Both the position numbers and the translations under genes were made by a program. A DNA stretch of 64,000 nucleotides from assembly GCF_000517405.1 (NCBI RefSeq), contig NZ_CP006568.1, forward strand, positions 1,612,001-1,676,000, written 5' to 3'. The DNA is from Candidatus Sodalis pierantonius str. SOPE (lineage in GTDB: Bacteria; Pseudomonadota; Gammaproteobacteria; Enterobacterales; Enterobacteriaceae). This document shows, one piece after another, positions 9,108 through 18,768 of this stretch. Each line of letters begins with the position of its first letter. Position 1 is the first letter of the stretch. The notes under the pieces are model-generated. The model ran no database searches. It was given only the letters and a program-made list of their open reading frames with translations, and had not been told where the DNA came from.

Positions 9108-10394
9108 TCAATGATCATCAAGCGAACATCCCCGGGTTTCAGGTCCATAGCACAGCGCCACAACGGTAATCACGCTCAGCGCGACCATATACCAGGCGAC
9201 AGCGGCATAATTGCCGTTTGACCACAGCAGCAGACTGCTGGCGATAATGGGCTCCAGCCCGCCGGCAAAGATTGAAGAAATTTCCCGCGACATTGAAATA
9301 GCAGTGACCCGCGTCGCGCTATTAAATAACTCCGCGAAATAGGCCGCCTGGACGGAAAACATGGAATAGTTGGCCAACGCGATCATGGCAATCATGGCGA
9401 GAATAATCAGCAGCGGATTACCGGTATTAAGCAACCAAAAATACGGGAACATCCCCACGCCGAATAAAATCGCCCCGCCGATATACACGGGCTTTCGCCC
9501 GATCCGATAGCGCGCCGAACAGGGGGATAGTAATACAGCCTATTCCGGACCCCAGCAGAACCCCGGTGACCGGCACCACGTTCGGCACATGCAAGGTTTG
9601 CGTGACGTAGGACAAACTCCACACTTGCAGAAAAAACCCCGCCGTGTTTTCCGCCATCCGCGCCCCCAGCGCGACGAAGAAGTGGCGACGCTGGGTCTGC
9701 CAAACGGTGATAAACGGCGCGCGGGCCAGTTTGTGGCGCTGTTCCAGTTTGTTGAAAATCGGCGATTCCGTCACGTATAGCCGAATCGCCCCGCCGACGG
9801 CCAGCACCGCCAAAATGCTCAATAAAAACGGGATACGTCATACCCAGGCGATAAAACTGGCCTGCGGCAGCTGCTGCGCCAGCGCGAAGGCCGAGGCGGA
9901 TAGCAGCACGCCGCAGCCGATGCCCACGCCGGACCAGCTGGCATAATAGCCGCGCCGGCGCCGAATCCCTGCAACAAGCGTAACAGGGTTAGCAACAGCG
10001 GAGCGGCAAAGCCAATGCTGCCATAGCCCGGCAGTAGACCGATCGCCGTGGTGCTAACGCCCATCAGCACCAGCGTACCGATAAGCACCGGCCGTCGGCC
10101 GTACTTATCGCCGATATAGCCCCAAAACAACCCGCCGAGCGGACGGACCGGAAAGCCGACGCCATAGCTGGCGAAGGCCGCCAGCGTACCGCTGAGCGGC
10201 GATAGCTGGGGGAAGAACAAGTGATTGAAAATCAGCGCCGCCGCGGTCCCGTACAGGTAAAAGTCATACCACTCCAAGGCGGTACCCACCACCGAGGAAA
10301 TCAGCGTCAGCCGCAGCTGCCGCGCGGTAGTGACTGCGGTTTGAGACGCGGCATTGCCGGCGGCAGCCTCACGATTGACATCTGAATCGACCAT
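9108..10394 (-). pseudogene. Second MHS-family MFS transporter, multiply frameshifted
   Basis: The start is ATG 10394 with GGGAG upstream. The N-terminal part (TALEWYDFYLYGTAAALIF, GYIGDKYGRRPVLIG, LLRLLQGFGAGA) is a clear MHS-family transporter. The frame is lost near 9950, resumes at about 9822 (RLYVTESPIFNKLEQRH) and changes again near 9490 before the last third (MYIGGAILFGVGMFP... PETRGCSL). At least three indels and a probable short deletion are needed to join these pieces. It lies between the FAD oxidoreductase and the first MHS gene, with the same orientation, so it was probably part of one operon. Confidence 0.82.
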
Positions 10395-10450
10395 ACTCCC
10401 GTCATCCTGTCGTTGTCCGCCAGGCATCGCCTGGCCTGGGCGTTACCCTG

Positions 10451-11396
10451 TCAGGCGCAAGCGCTATCCAGACTGATAATGGCGCCACGTTGTACTAACC
10501 GCGCCCGCAATGCGGCCGCCGGAAGCTGCGCCGGCAGGCACGCCTGTTGTACCGCTAGCGCCGCCGCCACCCCCGCCGCTTCGCCGGTGGCGAAACAGGT
10601 GGCGGTAATGCGCAGCGACCCGTTGGCCGCATGGTCCGATGACAAGCATCGTCCGGCGACCAGCAGATTGTCGGGAGTCAGTGGCAGCAGGCTGCGGTAA
10701 GCAATCTCGAAACCGCGCCCAACGGCATCGGTATGGGACAGCCCCGGCTGCAAAGAGGAGTGGATATCCATCGGAAACCCGCCGCAGGCGATGCTGTCCG
10801 CAAAATGGGTGCCTTGCTGCACATCGTGCTGCGTCAGGGTGTAATGCCCCTGCACGCGCCGCGATTCGTGTACCCCGACCTGATTGCCGATCGCGGCGAC
10901 GTAGGTCCAGGCGACCGTCGCGATGCCCCTGTTGCAGCAGCGTGGTGAAGCCCCACAAGTTAATATGCTCTTCGGCGGCGTCGGGAAATACGCTTCCCGG
11001 GAGGAACTCTTCCGGGTGGCTGCAAGCATAATCCATCAGTGGCCGGAAATCGACGCCGGCCAGCTTGAACAGTAACGACACCGGCTGACAGGCATCGGCG
11101 CTGTCCGGCTGAAATGAAGATTGCGCCAGGTGCGCCACCACCGCATCACCGCTGGTATCGACCAGGCGCTGGGCGAAGTCCGCCACCACTTGATGCCCTT
11201 CCCGATTGTGGAAGCCGGCGCTGTGCTCCAGCAATTGCCCGGCCAAGGTACCGCCAACGCTGCCCGCCGCCTCCACCAGCAGGGTGCGGGCGCCTTCCTC
11301 CGCCGCGCTTACCGCCGCGGCGACGCCGGCCGATCCCGCGCCCACCACTAGTACATCGATAGCCAACGGCTGCCGGGGTTGAAGAGATTGTGTCAT
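10451..11396 (-). pseudogene. FAD-dependent oxidoreductase (FAD_oxidored type), broken
   Basis: ATG 11396 has a strong AAGGAGG site. The N-terminus DVLVVGAGSAGVAAAVSAA is a GxGxxG dinucleotide fold, and the C-terminal GRCLSSDHAANGSLRITATC followed by GEAAGVAAAL is typical of the FAD_oxidored family. A frameshift near 10920-10930 separates the two halves. In addition FAQRLVDTSGDAVVAHLA seems to join positions that are far apart in family members (I estimate ~90 residues missing), which implies an internal deletion. It is 11 bp downstream of the ACS-type MFS gene, so they were co-transcribed. The substrate is unknown. Confidence 0.78.
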
Positions 11397-11407
11397 GAGA
11401 TCCTCCT

Positions 11408-12421
11408 TCATACCGGCAGACGGCGGCGCAGCGCAATGCCATACATCAACGCGGAAATCATCGCCATCGCCATCACAATCGCCGGGACAAACCCGCCGAA
11501 ACGGTCAATAACGATGCCGGTGACGATCGGCGCGCAGGCCCCGCCGAGGAAGCCGCCGAAATTTTGAATACTGCTCACCGAGGCCACCAGCCGTTTAGAG
11601 GTGACGGCCTCGGCGGCCAACGTCCAGTAGTTACCGGAAGAGAGGCTATAGGTGAACATGCCGAGCGTCAGCAGTGCCACGCCGCCGGCGATATAAGGTA
11701 ACGCGGAGAGCAGACCGGCGCGGTTGAGGGTGAACCCCTGCGCCTGTTGCAAATAGGTGGGTAACCAGCTGATATAAAACCAGAACACATATTGCAGGCA
11801 AAAACCGCCGATGACCATGTACCAGGTCGAGGCATAACGGAACAGCTGACTCCATTCGTTAAGCGATACCCTGCCCTGCTGCGCAGCGGGCGCCTCCTGG
11901 CGGTGCTGCTGGCCGGCGGTAATATAGCGCAATTCATCGCTGTGCAATCGCGGGTGCTGTTCGGGTTCGCTGTAAACCACCAGCCAGCCCAACAGGGCTA
12001 CGAAGCCGAAGATCCCCATAATGATGAACATCGCCGGCCAGCCGAAGTATTCCATCAGCAGCGTGGAAACCGGAGGCGCTAGCGCCAGACCGACCTGGGT
12101 GGCCGCCAGGGCCAGCAGTAGCTTGACGCCGAAGCGGTCTACCACCCAGCCGGTGGGTAAATTCATAATGGCGTAAGGCCAGACGAACGCCGAGAGCACC
12201 ACCCCCATCATGGCGTTGCTGATATGCAGATCCTGCATGATTTGCGGCGCCGCCACCGACAGATTGCCGCGATCGAGGTAATTGGTAATGGTCAATAATG
12301 CGATAATGCCGATGATCACCCAGCGTAGGTTACGTCCTTTGGGACGGGGCAAATCCAGCGGCGCCGACGCGGCGGGCGGTTTGCGCCCGTCGTGCGCGAG
12401 TGTTGATTGGTAAGATTTCAT
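11408..12421 (-). pseudogene. ACS-family MFS transporter with internal in-frame deletions
   Basis: The 337-aa open frame starts at ATG 12421 and resembles anion:cation symporters of the glucarate/galactonate (GudP/DgoT) type: ITNYLDRGNLSVAAPQIM, FVWPYAIMNLPTGWVVDRFG, YFGWPAMFIIMGIFG and SKRLVASVSSIQNFGG. Family members are ~430-450 aa. The text jumps from GVKLLLALAATQVGLALAPP and from YIAGGVALLTLGMF, where roughly 50-60 residues each are expected. This suggests two in-frame deletions that remove membrane helices. There is no stop, so it is annotated as broken by inference. It is 91 bp downstream of the DapA-family gene. Confidence 0.72.
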
Positions 12422-12512
12422 CGCCGTAGGCCTCCATCGCGCCCGGGTACAGTGGGCGCTGGGCTATTTTATTATTGATGCCTGCGCCTTGACGGGACGC
12501 AGGCCGTAGCGG

Positions 12513-13268
12513 CTAACTCATAAGCTGATCAAATGCCTGTTTAATTTCACGTTTTAACGCCTCGCTGACGGGCTGCATGGGCGGACGCGGCTGGAACAGC
12601 GGCACCCCCTGCAACGACTGAATATACTTCACGCAGGCCGGCAGATTATCGTGGGGTAAGGTGTTCCACAGTTTGGCCAGGCGGAAATGTAAATCCCGCG
12701 CCGTTCGGTGATCGTTTTGCTCCACGGCGGTGAACATTTTGTGCACCACCGACGGCACCGCGCTGGTCAACGCCGAAATGGCGCCCTGACAGCCCAGGGC
12801 AAAACCGGGATACAACAGCGCATCCACGCCGCTGACGATAATTTTGTCCGGACAGCTGAGCAACAAATCGGATACGGCTTTCAGGTCGCCGGAGCTTTGC
12901 TTCATCCCCACCACCCCCGGCACTTCTTCCATAATGCGGCTCATCAGCTCCAGGCTGAGATAATTCCAGGGAATGACGTTATAAATCAGAATCGGAATGC
13001 CGGTGGCGTCATAAATCTCGCGGAAATGGCGCACGGTGGCGTCCGCGTCGGGCTTGAACAAGTAGTGAACCGGCGTCACCTGGAGCGCATCAAGCTTCAG
13101 CCTTTCAAGCAACTTCACCCGCGCGATCGCCTGCCGCGTGCTGTTGACGATAAGTCCCGCCACAAACGGCACGCGCCCCTGGTTGGTATCATACGCCTCG
13201 GCCATCGCCTGTTTGAATTCCTCGTCCGAGAGGGTGTGGCCTTCGCCGGTACTGCCGCCGACCACGAT
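12513..13268 (-). pseudogene. DapA-family lyase/aldolase, 5'-truncated
   Basis: The 250-aa open frame lacks the first ~45 residues of the dihydrodipicolinate synthase/N-acetylneuraminate lyase family; it begins at VGGSTGEGHTLSDEEF. The family's Tyr is present in IPILIYNVIPWNYL and the Schiff-base Lys in GVVGMKQSSGDLK. The break at ~13268 meets a plus-strand gene fragment head to head. Together with the nearby semialdehyde dehydrogenase and transporters it suggests catabolism of a sugar acid or hydroxyproline-like compound, but the substrate cannot be read from the sequence. Confidence 0.75.
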
Positions 13269-13269
13269 C

Positions 13270-13467
13270 GCGCTGGCGCTGGCGCTAGAGAGTCAGCCGG
13301 TGCCGGAGGATCCACGCGCCCTGATGCGCGCCACGCTTGAAGAGACGCTGGCGGCATTTCAGCAACGGCCCAACCGCATCGGCCGCGCGCGCATGTTCGC
13401 GGAACGCTCTATCGGTCTGGACGATCCCGGCCAGGTGGCGCTGTTGCGAATGGTGGAAGCTTTGTAA
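13270..13467 (+). pseudogene. C-terminal fragment of an unrecognised enzyme
   Basis: An open stretch ends at TAA 13465-13467 and includes RATLEETLAAFQQRPNR, IGRARMFAERSIGLDDPG and QVALLRMVEAL. It has the codon use of the host genes and ends 27 bp before the dehydrogenase start, with a good ribosome site between them, so it is probably the 3' end of the first gene of that plus-strand operon. Its 5' part is missing at the junction with the DapA-family gene. I do not recognise the family. Confidence 0.5.
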
Positions 13468-13494
13468 TCACGTGACTTTATCGGGAGGATACTA

Positions 13495-15002
13495 ATGGAA
13501 CTGACGGGTAATCTGATTTTGGGGAATCGCTGCACCCGGGGCGGCGGCAACGGATTCTATGCCGATGAGCCTAGCCAGGACTGTCCCCTGGCGCCCGAGT
13601 TTTTTGCCGCCGATGCCGCGAATGTCGACCTCGCCTGCCAACTGGCCGAGCAGGCCTTTGACGCCTACCGCGCGCTGCCGTTGTCGACCCGCGCCGACTT
13701 TTTAACGCGCATCGGCGAAAACATCGTGGCGCTGGGGGATAGCCTTATCATCCGCGCCGTACAGGAGACCGGCCTGCCTCGCGGCCGCATTGAAGGGGAA
13801 CGCGCCCGCACCGTCGGCCAGCTGGCGATGTTTGCCGCGGTGGTGCGCCGGGGGGGGGGGGAATTTTTGCAGGCCATCGTCGAGGAAGCTCTGCCGGAGC
13901 GTAAGCCGCTGCCGCGTCCCGACCTACGCCAGTGCCACATCCCGCTCGGCCCGGTGGCGGTGTTCGGCGCCAGCAATTTCCCGCTGGCGTTTTCCGTGGC
14001 CGGCGGCGATAGCGCCTCGGCGCTGGCGGCCGGGTGCCCCATCGTGGTAAAAGCCCACCCGTCCCACCCCGGCACCAGCGAACTCGTCGGACGTGCCATA
14101 CAACAAGCGGCACAGCAGCTCGCACTACCGGAAGGGGTTTTCTCCCTGTTGCACGGCGGCGGCCATGAGGTGGGGGAGCGGCTGGTCACGCATCCGCTTA
14201 TTCCAGGCCGTGGGATTTACCGGCGCGCGCGCGGCCTGGCACTGCTGGCGCTGGCGCTGCGGCGAACGGTGCCTGTGCCCTTTTACGCCGAGATGAGCAG
14301 CATTAATCCGCAGATCCTGCTGCCCACGGCGCTGGCGAACCGATCAACGGAGCTGGCCGCCCGCTTTGTGGACTCGCTGACCCTGAGCGTCGGCCAATTT
14401 TGCACCAGTCCTGGGCTGGTCCTGGCGCTGAAAGGCAAAGCGCTGACGCAATTCTGCCAGCATCTGACTGCAACACTTGCCAAGGCCCCCGCAGCCACCA
14501 TGTTAAGCCGCGGGATTTGGCAGGCCTGGCGGGATAAAGCCGCAGGGCTCGCCGCCGTCGACGGCGTGAGCCTGCTGGCCCAGGGGCAACCGGTGCAAAG
14601 CGCCAATCAGGGGCAGGCGTCGGTGCTCTACACCGACGGGGCGCACTTTCTTGCCGAGCCTCGGTTGAGCGAAGAAGTGTTCGGCCCCACGTCGCTGGTG
14701 GTGGGCTTTGACGATGACGCGCAATTACAGCAGGCGATCCGCGCGCTGGAGGGGCAATTGACCTTGACGCTGCATTTGGACGAGGCCGACCATCCGCTCG
14801 CCCAGACGCTGCTGCCAACGCTTGAGCGTCGCGCCGGCCGCCTATTGGTCAATGGTTTTCCCACCGGGGTAGACGTTGGCTATGCCATGGTTCACGGCGG
14901 TCCGTTTCCGGCCACCAGCGACGCGCGCTCGGCGTCGTTCAGGCGTATGCCGGCGCCTTGCAGGGCGCGACGCCTGATGCCTTTTGGTATAGGGAAGGTT
15001 AA
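13495..15002 (+). pseudogene. 2,5-dioxovalerate (2-oxoglutarate semialdehyde) dehydrogenase, frameshifted
   Basis: An aldehyde dehydrogenase of the KGSADH type: VAVFGASNFPLAFSVAGGD, GCPIVVKAHPSHPGTSEL, catalytic Glu in YAEMSSINPQILLP and catalytic Cys in SVGQFCTSPGL. It would oxidise 2-oxoglutarate semialdehyde to 2-oxoglutarate. The frame stays open to 15078 but is altered. At 14204-14235 two opposite indels replace the expected QAVGFTGAR with PGRGIYRRAR. Near 14935 another shift replaces the ending, whose proper frame (QAYAGALQGATPDAFWYREG) stops at TAA 15000-15002. A 12-G run (13850-13861) lies in frame. Probably inactive. Confidence 0.8.
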
Positions 15003-15175
15003 GCGATGCAAAAATCCCACTATTCGAGATATACTCGACATTATCGAAGGCGTTGGCGCAAAGCGGCCCATGCCGTGACCGCCCGCGCACGGGGCGGCGC
15101 CGGGGTCGTCGGTGTCAAGGTTAAGGGCGGCGTGAGGCCGTCCGGATTGTCTGGCGGGTCATTGATGGGGTGGGT

Positions 15176-16030
15176 ATGAACAACAGCGCCAATAGTGAAA
15201 CAACCAATCAGGCGTCAATCAAAAGCCTGACCAAGGTGCTGCAAATATTGGAATGCTTCTCTCAGCGGGATGCGAACCTGACGCAGGCCGAAATCGCCGG
15301 ACGCACGGGGCTGCCGCGCGCCACCACCCATCGTCTGGTCTCCTCCCTACGCGACATCGGCCTGTTGGAGCAAAACGGTAAACGCGACACCTATAAGCTG
15401 GGCATGAAATTATTCCAGTTGGGCAGTCTGGTGCTGCATAATCTCGACCTCGATAGTCACGCGCGGCCATACGCCACCCAGTTGCAGCTGATTACCGATG
15501 AAAACACCCATCTATGTATATTTGACGGCGCACAAATGGTCTATGTTGAGCGCCAGGCGATGAACAGCAGCGGCAACACCATGATAACCCGTATCGAAGC
15601 GGCGCTGGTGCATTGCACCAGCGTGGGCAAAGCGTTCCTTGCCTGGCAACTCCCCCCCACGCTTATCAATAAAATCATCAGCGACACGCTGATTGAGCGC
15701 ACGCCGCACACCTTGACCGACGGCGATGCCCTGCTTGCAGAGCTGCGGCTTACCCGCGAGCGGGGCTATTCTTTTGATCTGCAAGAAAATGAGCTGAGCG
15801 TTCACTGCGTCGGCGCCCCCGTGCGCGGCACCAATGGCTAGGTTTTCGCCGCGGTCAGCGTATCCGGGCCTGCGGATCGCCTTCCTCTGCCTAGACTGGA
15901 GGGGCTGGCCGGCCTGGTAATGGAAACTGCCCATAAAATCTCACTGGAACTCGGCTGGACGCCGGGCAGGCTCCAGAGCGCACCGTCGGCCACTGCGCCG
16001 CTCGACGCGCTGTCATCGCATCCTGACTAA
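15176..16030 (+). pseudogene. IclR-family transcriptional regulator with a stop codon
   Basis: An N-terminal winged helix (KSLTKVLQILECFSQRD, AEIAGRTGLPRATTHRLVSS) is followed by an IclR ligand domain (TRIEAALVHCTSVGKAFLA). An in-frame TAG at 15839-15841 follows GAPVRGTNG; the same frame then continues VFAAVSVSGPADRLPLP, LAGLVMETAHKISLELG and ends at TAA 16028-16030. One nonsense change has thus removed the last 63 residues, including part of the effector-binding helix. It was probably the regulator of the adjacent catabolic genes. ATG 15176 is chosen as start. Confidence 0.85.
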
Positions 16031-16174
16031 TACGCCTCTCTTGTTCTCCCTTTTGCCGCGACCGACGGTCCACGGGTAGGCCTCCGCGGCCCGCGCGCGT
16101 CGTGGTCCGCGCAGCCGTCCGATGCGCCGGTAAGGATTGAAATAAAAAAACGAATCCCGTATAACTAGCGTATC

Positions 16175-16256
16175 CGAGGGGTGTCTTGTCTGGACTGAGA
16201 TGGCTATCGCCGAACCCTTTGAACCTGATCTGGGTCATGCCAGCGAAGGGACGGTC
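16175..16256 (+). promoter_or_regulatory. TPP riboswitch (THI element)
   Basis: The conserved parts are in order: GAGGGGTGTC, then CTGAGATGGC, then ACCCTTTGAACCTGATCTGG, then GTCATGCCAGCGAAGGGA. These are the pyrimidine- and pyrophosphate-sensing helices of the thiamin pyrophosphate riboswitch. It lies ~270 bp upstream of tenA and the thiZXY transporter genes, which fits repression of thiamin-precursor salvage when TPP is plentiful. Confidence 0.95.
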
Positions 16257-16525
16257 GGTAATAGCTTGTTGCCTATTCACCTTAGCGTACCCGGATCTCC
16301 GCACCCTGATTGGAGGTCTCATGCATTTTCCCCCTGTCCGTGACATCGTCCGCCGTTATTCGCTCTGGCTGCCGCTGGCCGCTGTCGCTTTGCGCGCATG
16401 CTCGCTCTCCGCCCCCCGGCACGCAATGACATGCCCTGCCTACTCCCCCTGTCCTAAGGTCTCCTGCAAGGGTGCACTTATCGCCCTGCCGGGCCGCGGC
16501 TGTCTTTCATAAAGGAATGCTCGCC

Positions 16526-17224
16526 ATGAATCGAACCGCTTTCGAGCACGGTCTGTACGGACGCTTAAAACAAGAAGCAGGCCATCACTGGCAGGCTTAT
16601 ATTCATCACGATTTTGTCCGCCAACTGGCGGCGGGTACGCTGCCGGACGGCGCTTTTCGCTGCTATCTTGTGCAAGACTATCTCTTTCTTATTCATTTCG
16701 TCCGGGCTTATGCCCTGTTGGCCTACAAATTGCGCACGCTGCCGGAGATCCGCGCCGCGGTAGTTTCCCTGGAGGCTATCGTGAAAGAATTGCCGATGCA
16801 TGTGGCCTATTGCGCGCAATGGGGGCTGCGCGAGGAGGAGATGGCAAAAGAGCCCGAAGCCAACGAGACGTTGACCTATACCCGCTATGTGCTGGATATC
16901 GGCCAGTCCGGCGATGTCCTTGACTTGCTGGTCGCGTTGATTCCCTGCGTCGCGGGCTATGCCGAAATCGGCCAGCGCCTACGGGATGATCCCGCCACGG
17001 TTCTGGCGAGCAATCCCTATGCTGAATGGATCCAGAATTACTCTGACGGCGACTACCTGAGCGGCGCGCGGGCCGCCATCGATCAATTAGAGCGCGTAGG
17101 CCAGGCGCGCGGCGCCGAACAGCGTTTTGACGCTCTGTCCGCCATTTTCACCACCGCCACCCGGCTGGAAAGCGCTTTCTGGCAAATGGGGTTGACGCCC
17201 CACCCCACGGTAATAGCCGTATGA
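16526..17224 (+). CDS. tenA: Thiaminase II / aminopyrimidine aminohydrolase TenA
   Basis: A 232-aa TenA that hydrolyses aminopyrimidine breakdown products of thiamin (or thiamin) to HMP for salvage in the cytoplasm. Family marks are YLVQDYLFLIHFVRAYALL, the active-site Cys in ALIPCVAGYAEIG, NPYAEWIQNYSD and the terminal ESAFWQMGL with the conserved Glu. ATG 16526 is preferred because it follows AAGGA (16512-16516) at normal distance; an ATG 54 bp upstream has no such site. Its stop overlaps the thiZ start (ATGA). It follows the TPP riboswitch and looks intact. Confidence 0.93.
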   Translation: MNRTAFEHGLYGRLKQEAGHHWQAYIHHDFVRQLAAGTLPDGAFRCYLVQDYLFLIHFVRAYALLAYKLRTLPEIRAAVVSLEAIVKELPMHVAYCAQWGLREEEMAKEPEANETLTYTRYVLDIGQSGDVLDLLVALIPCVAGYAEIGQRLRDDPATVLASNPYAEWIQNYSDGDYLSGARAAIDQLERVGQARGAEQRFDALSAIFTTATRLESAFWQMGLTPHPTVIAV

Positions 17225-17976
17225 TCGCTGCCGTGACGCCCGCGCCCCCTGCAGCAATCGGGATTGTGGTGCGTGACCTGACGCTGCGCCTGAATAATCG
17301 GGTCCTGTTCGACAAACTGAATTTTACCCTCGACGGCGGCCAATGCGCTGCGGTGCTGGGCGCGAGCGGCGTGGGTAAAACCAGCCTGCTGAAGATCATC
17401 GCCGGTCTGACGCCGGCGGACGCCGGTACCGTCAGCGGCAGCGATGGCCTGCCCCTTGCCGGTCGGATTGCCTATATGGGGCAAAAGGACCTGCTCTATC
17501 CGTGGTTGACGGTGAAACAAAATATTACCCTCGGCGCGCGTTTGCGCAGAGAGAAAGCCGAGAGCGACTGGGCCGACTACTTACTTGCCGAGGTCGGCCT
17601 GGACGGCGTCGGCGCGAGCCTGCCCGCCGCGCTTTCCGGCGGTATGCGGCAGCGCGCCGCCCTGGCCCGAACGCTCTACGAACGTCAGCCCGTGGTACTG
17701 ATGGACGAGCCGTTCTCTGCCCTCGACATCCTGACCCGCGCCAAGATCCAGGCGCTGTCGGCACGGTTGCTTAGCGCGCATACCGTGATGCTTATCACCC
17801 ACGATCCCCTCGAGGCGTGCCGCCTGAGCCATCGGCTGTGGGTCCTCGCCGGGCAACCCGCGCGGTTTCTCACCGGCCTGGACCTCGCCGGCGAGTCGCC
17901 GCGGGCGCCGGATGATCCCGCCGTGCAGCAAAGCCAGGGCGCGCTGTTGCGCCAACTACTGGGGAGCGCGGAATGA
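17221..17976 (+). CDS. thiZ: HMP-precursor ABC transporter ATP-binding protein ThiZ
   Basis: A 251-aa ABC ATPase. Walker A is GASGVGKTSLLK, the Q-loop lies in IAYMGQKDLLYPWLTV, the signature is LSGGMRQRAALARTL, Walker B is VVLMDEPFSALD and the switch His is in LITHDPLEA. It overlaps tenA by 4 bp and thiX by 4 bp, so translation is coupled. With ThiX and ThiY it should import a thiamin pyrimidine precursor such as formylaminopyrimidine, the substrate chain of TenA. It appears intact. Confidence 0.92.
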   Translation: MIAAVTPAPPAAIGIVVRDLTLRLNNRVLFDKLNFTLDGGQCAAVLGASGVGKTSLLKIIAGLTPADAGTVSGSDGLPLAGRIAYMGQKDLLYPWLTVKQNITLGARLRREKAESDWADYLLAEVGLDGVGASLPAALSGGMRQRAALARTLYERQPVVLMDEPFSALDILTRAKIQALSARLLSAHTVMLITHDPLEACRLSHRLWVLAGQPARFLTGLDLAGESPRAPDDPAVQQSQGALLRQLLGSAE

Positions 17977-18743
17977 TAGCGGCGATTAATGCGCCGGGCG
18001 CGCGCTGGCGGCAAGGCCTGACGGTGGCCGCCGGTCTGCTGTTGCTATGGTGGCTGATTACCCTGACGGGCATCCCCGCATTCCTCCTGCCCTCGCCGAC
18101 GGCCGTGGCCACTGCCCTGTGGCGCGGCCGCCTTCTACTGGCGCATCACGGTGCTATCACCGCGCTGGAAATTATGGGCGGCCTACTGATCGGGGTGGTT
18201 TTGGGCGGGCTGCTGGCGCTGGGGATGGTTCATTTCCCCCGATTGCAGCGTTGGTTAATGCCAGTGGTGCTCACCAGCCAGGCGATACCGGTTTTCGCGC
18301 TGGCGCCGCTGCTGGTGCTGTGGTTCGGCTACGGCATGAGCGCCAAAGTGGCGATGGCGGTGCTTATCATCTTTTTCCCGATCGTGTCGGCCTTTTTCGA
18401 CGGGCTGCGCCGGGTAGATAACGACTATCTGGATTTGGCGCGCACCCTGCGCGCGTCGTCCTATGCGCAACTGCGCCATGTCAGATTGATGGCCGCGCTG
18501 CCGGCATTCGGTTCCGGGTTGCGCATGGCGGCCGCCGTCGCCCCTATCGGCGCCATTATCGGTGAGTGGGTCGGCTCGGCCGAAGGACTGGGGTATGTAA
18601 TGCTTAACGCCAATGCGCGCATGCAAGCCGATATGTGTTTCGCCGCCCTGCTGATTCTGGTGGTAATGACGCTGTTGTTATGGACGGTAGTGGATGCGCT
18701 GATTCGGCGCCTTATTTTCTGGATGCCGGAAAACGGCGCCTGA
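17973..18743 (+). CDS. thiX: HMP-precursor ABC transporter permease ThiX
   Basis: A 256-aa inner-membrane permease of the BPD_transp_1 (SsuC/TauC/ThiX) type with about six membrane segments. The cytoplasmic coupling loop reads ARTLRASSYAQLRHVRLMAALP, matching the EAA motif, and GAIIGEWVGSAEGLGYVML is a typical late permease segment. The start ATG overlaps the thiZ stop (ATGA). It appears intact, with the expected family length. Confidence 0.9.
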   Translation: MIAAINAPGARWRQGLTVAAGLLLLWWLITLTGIPAFLLPSPTAVATALWRGRLLLAHHGAITALEIMGGLLIGVVLGGLLALGMVHFPRLQRWLMPVVLTSQAIPVFALAPLLVLWFGYGMSAKVAMAVLIIFFPIVSAFFDGLRRVDNDYLDLARTLRASSYAQLRHVRLMAALPAFGSGLRMAAAVAPIGAIIGEWVGSAEGLGYVMLNANARMQADMCFAALLILVVMTLLLWTVVDALIRRLIFWMPENGA

Positions 18744-18768
18744 TGCGTTTTTTTAATGGGTAACGACA

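Noticed and set aside
14303..14818. Long antisense frames opposite the semialdehyde dehydrogenase and other GC-rich genes
   Set aside because: High-GC coding DNA gives long open antisense frames; they lack family motifs and ribosome sites.
16186..16512. 108-codon frame running through the TPP riboswitch into the tenA leader
   Set aside because: It overlaps the riboswitch structure and lacks a ribosome site; a leader peptide from ATG 16321 cannot be excluded but has no support.
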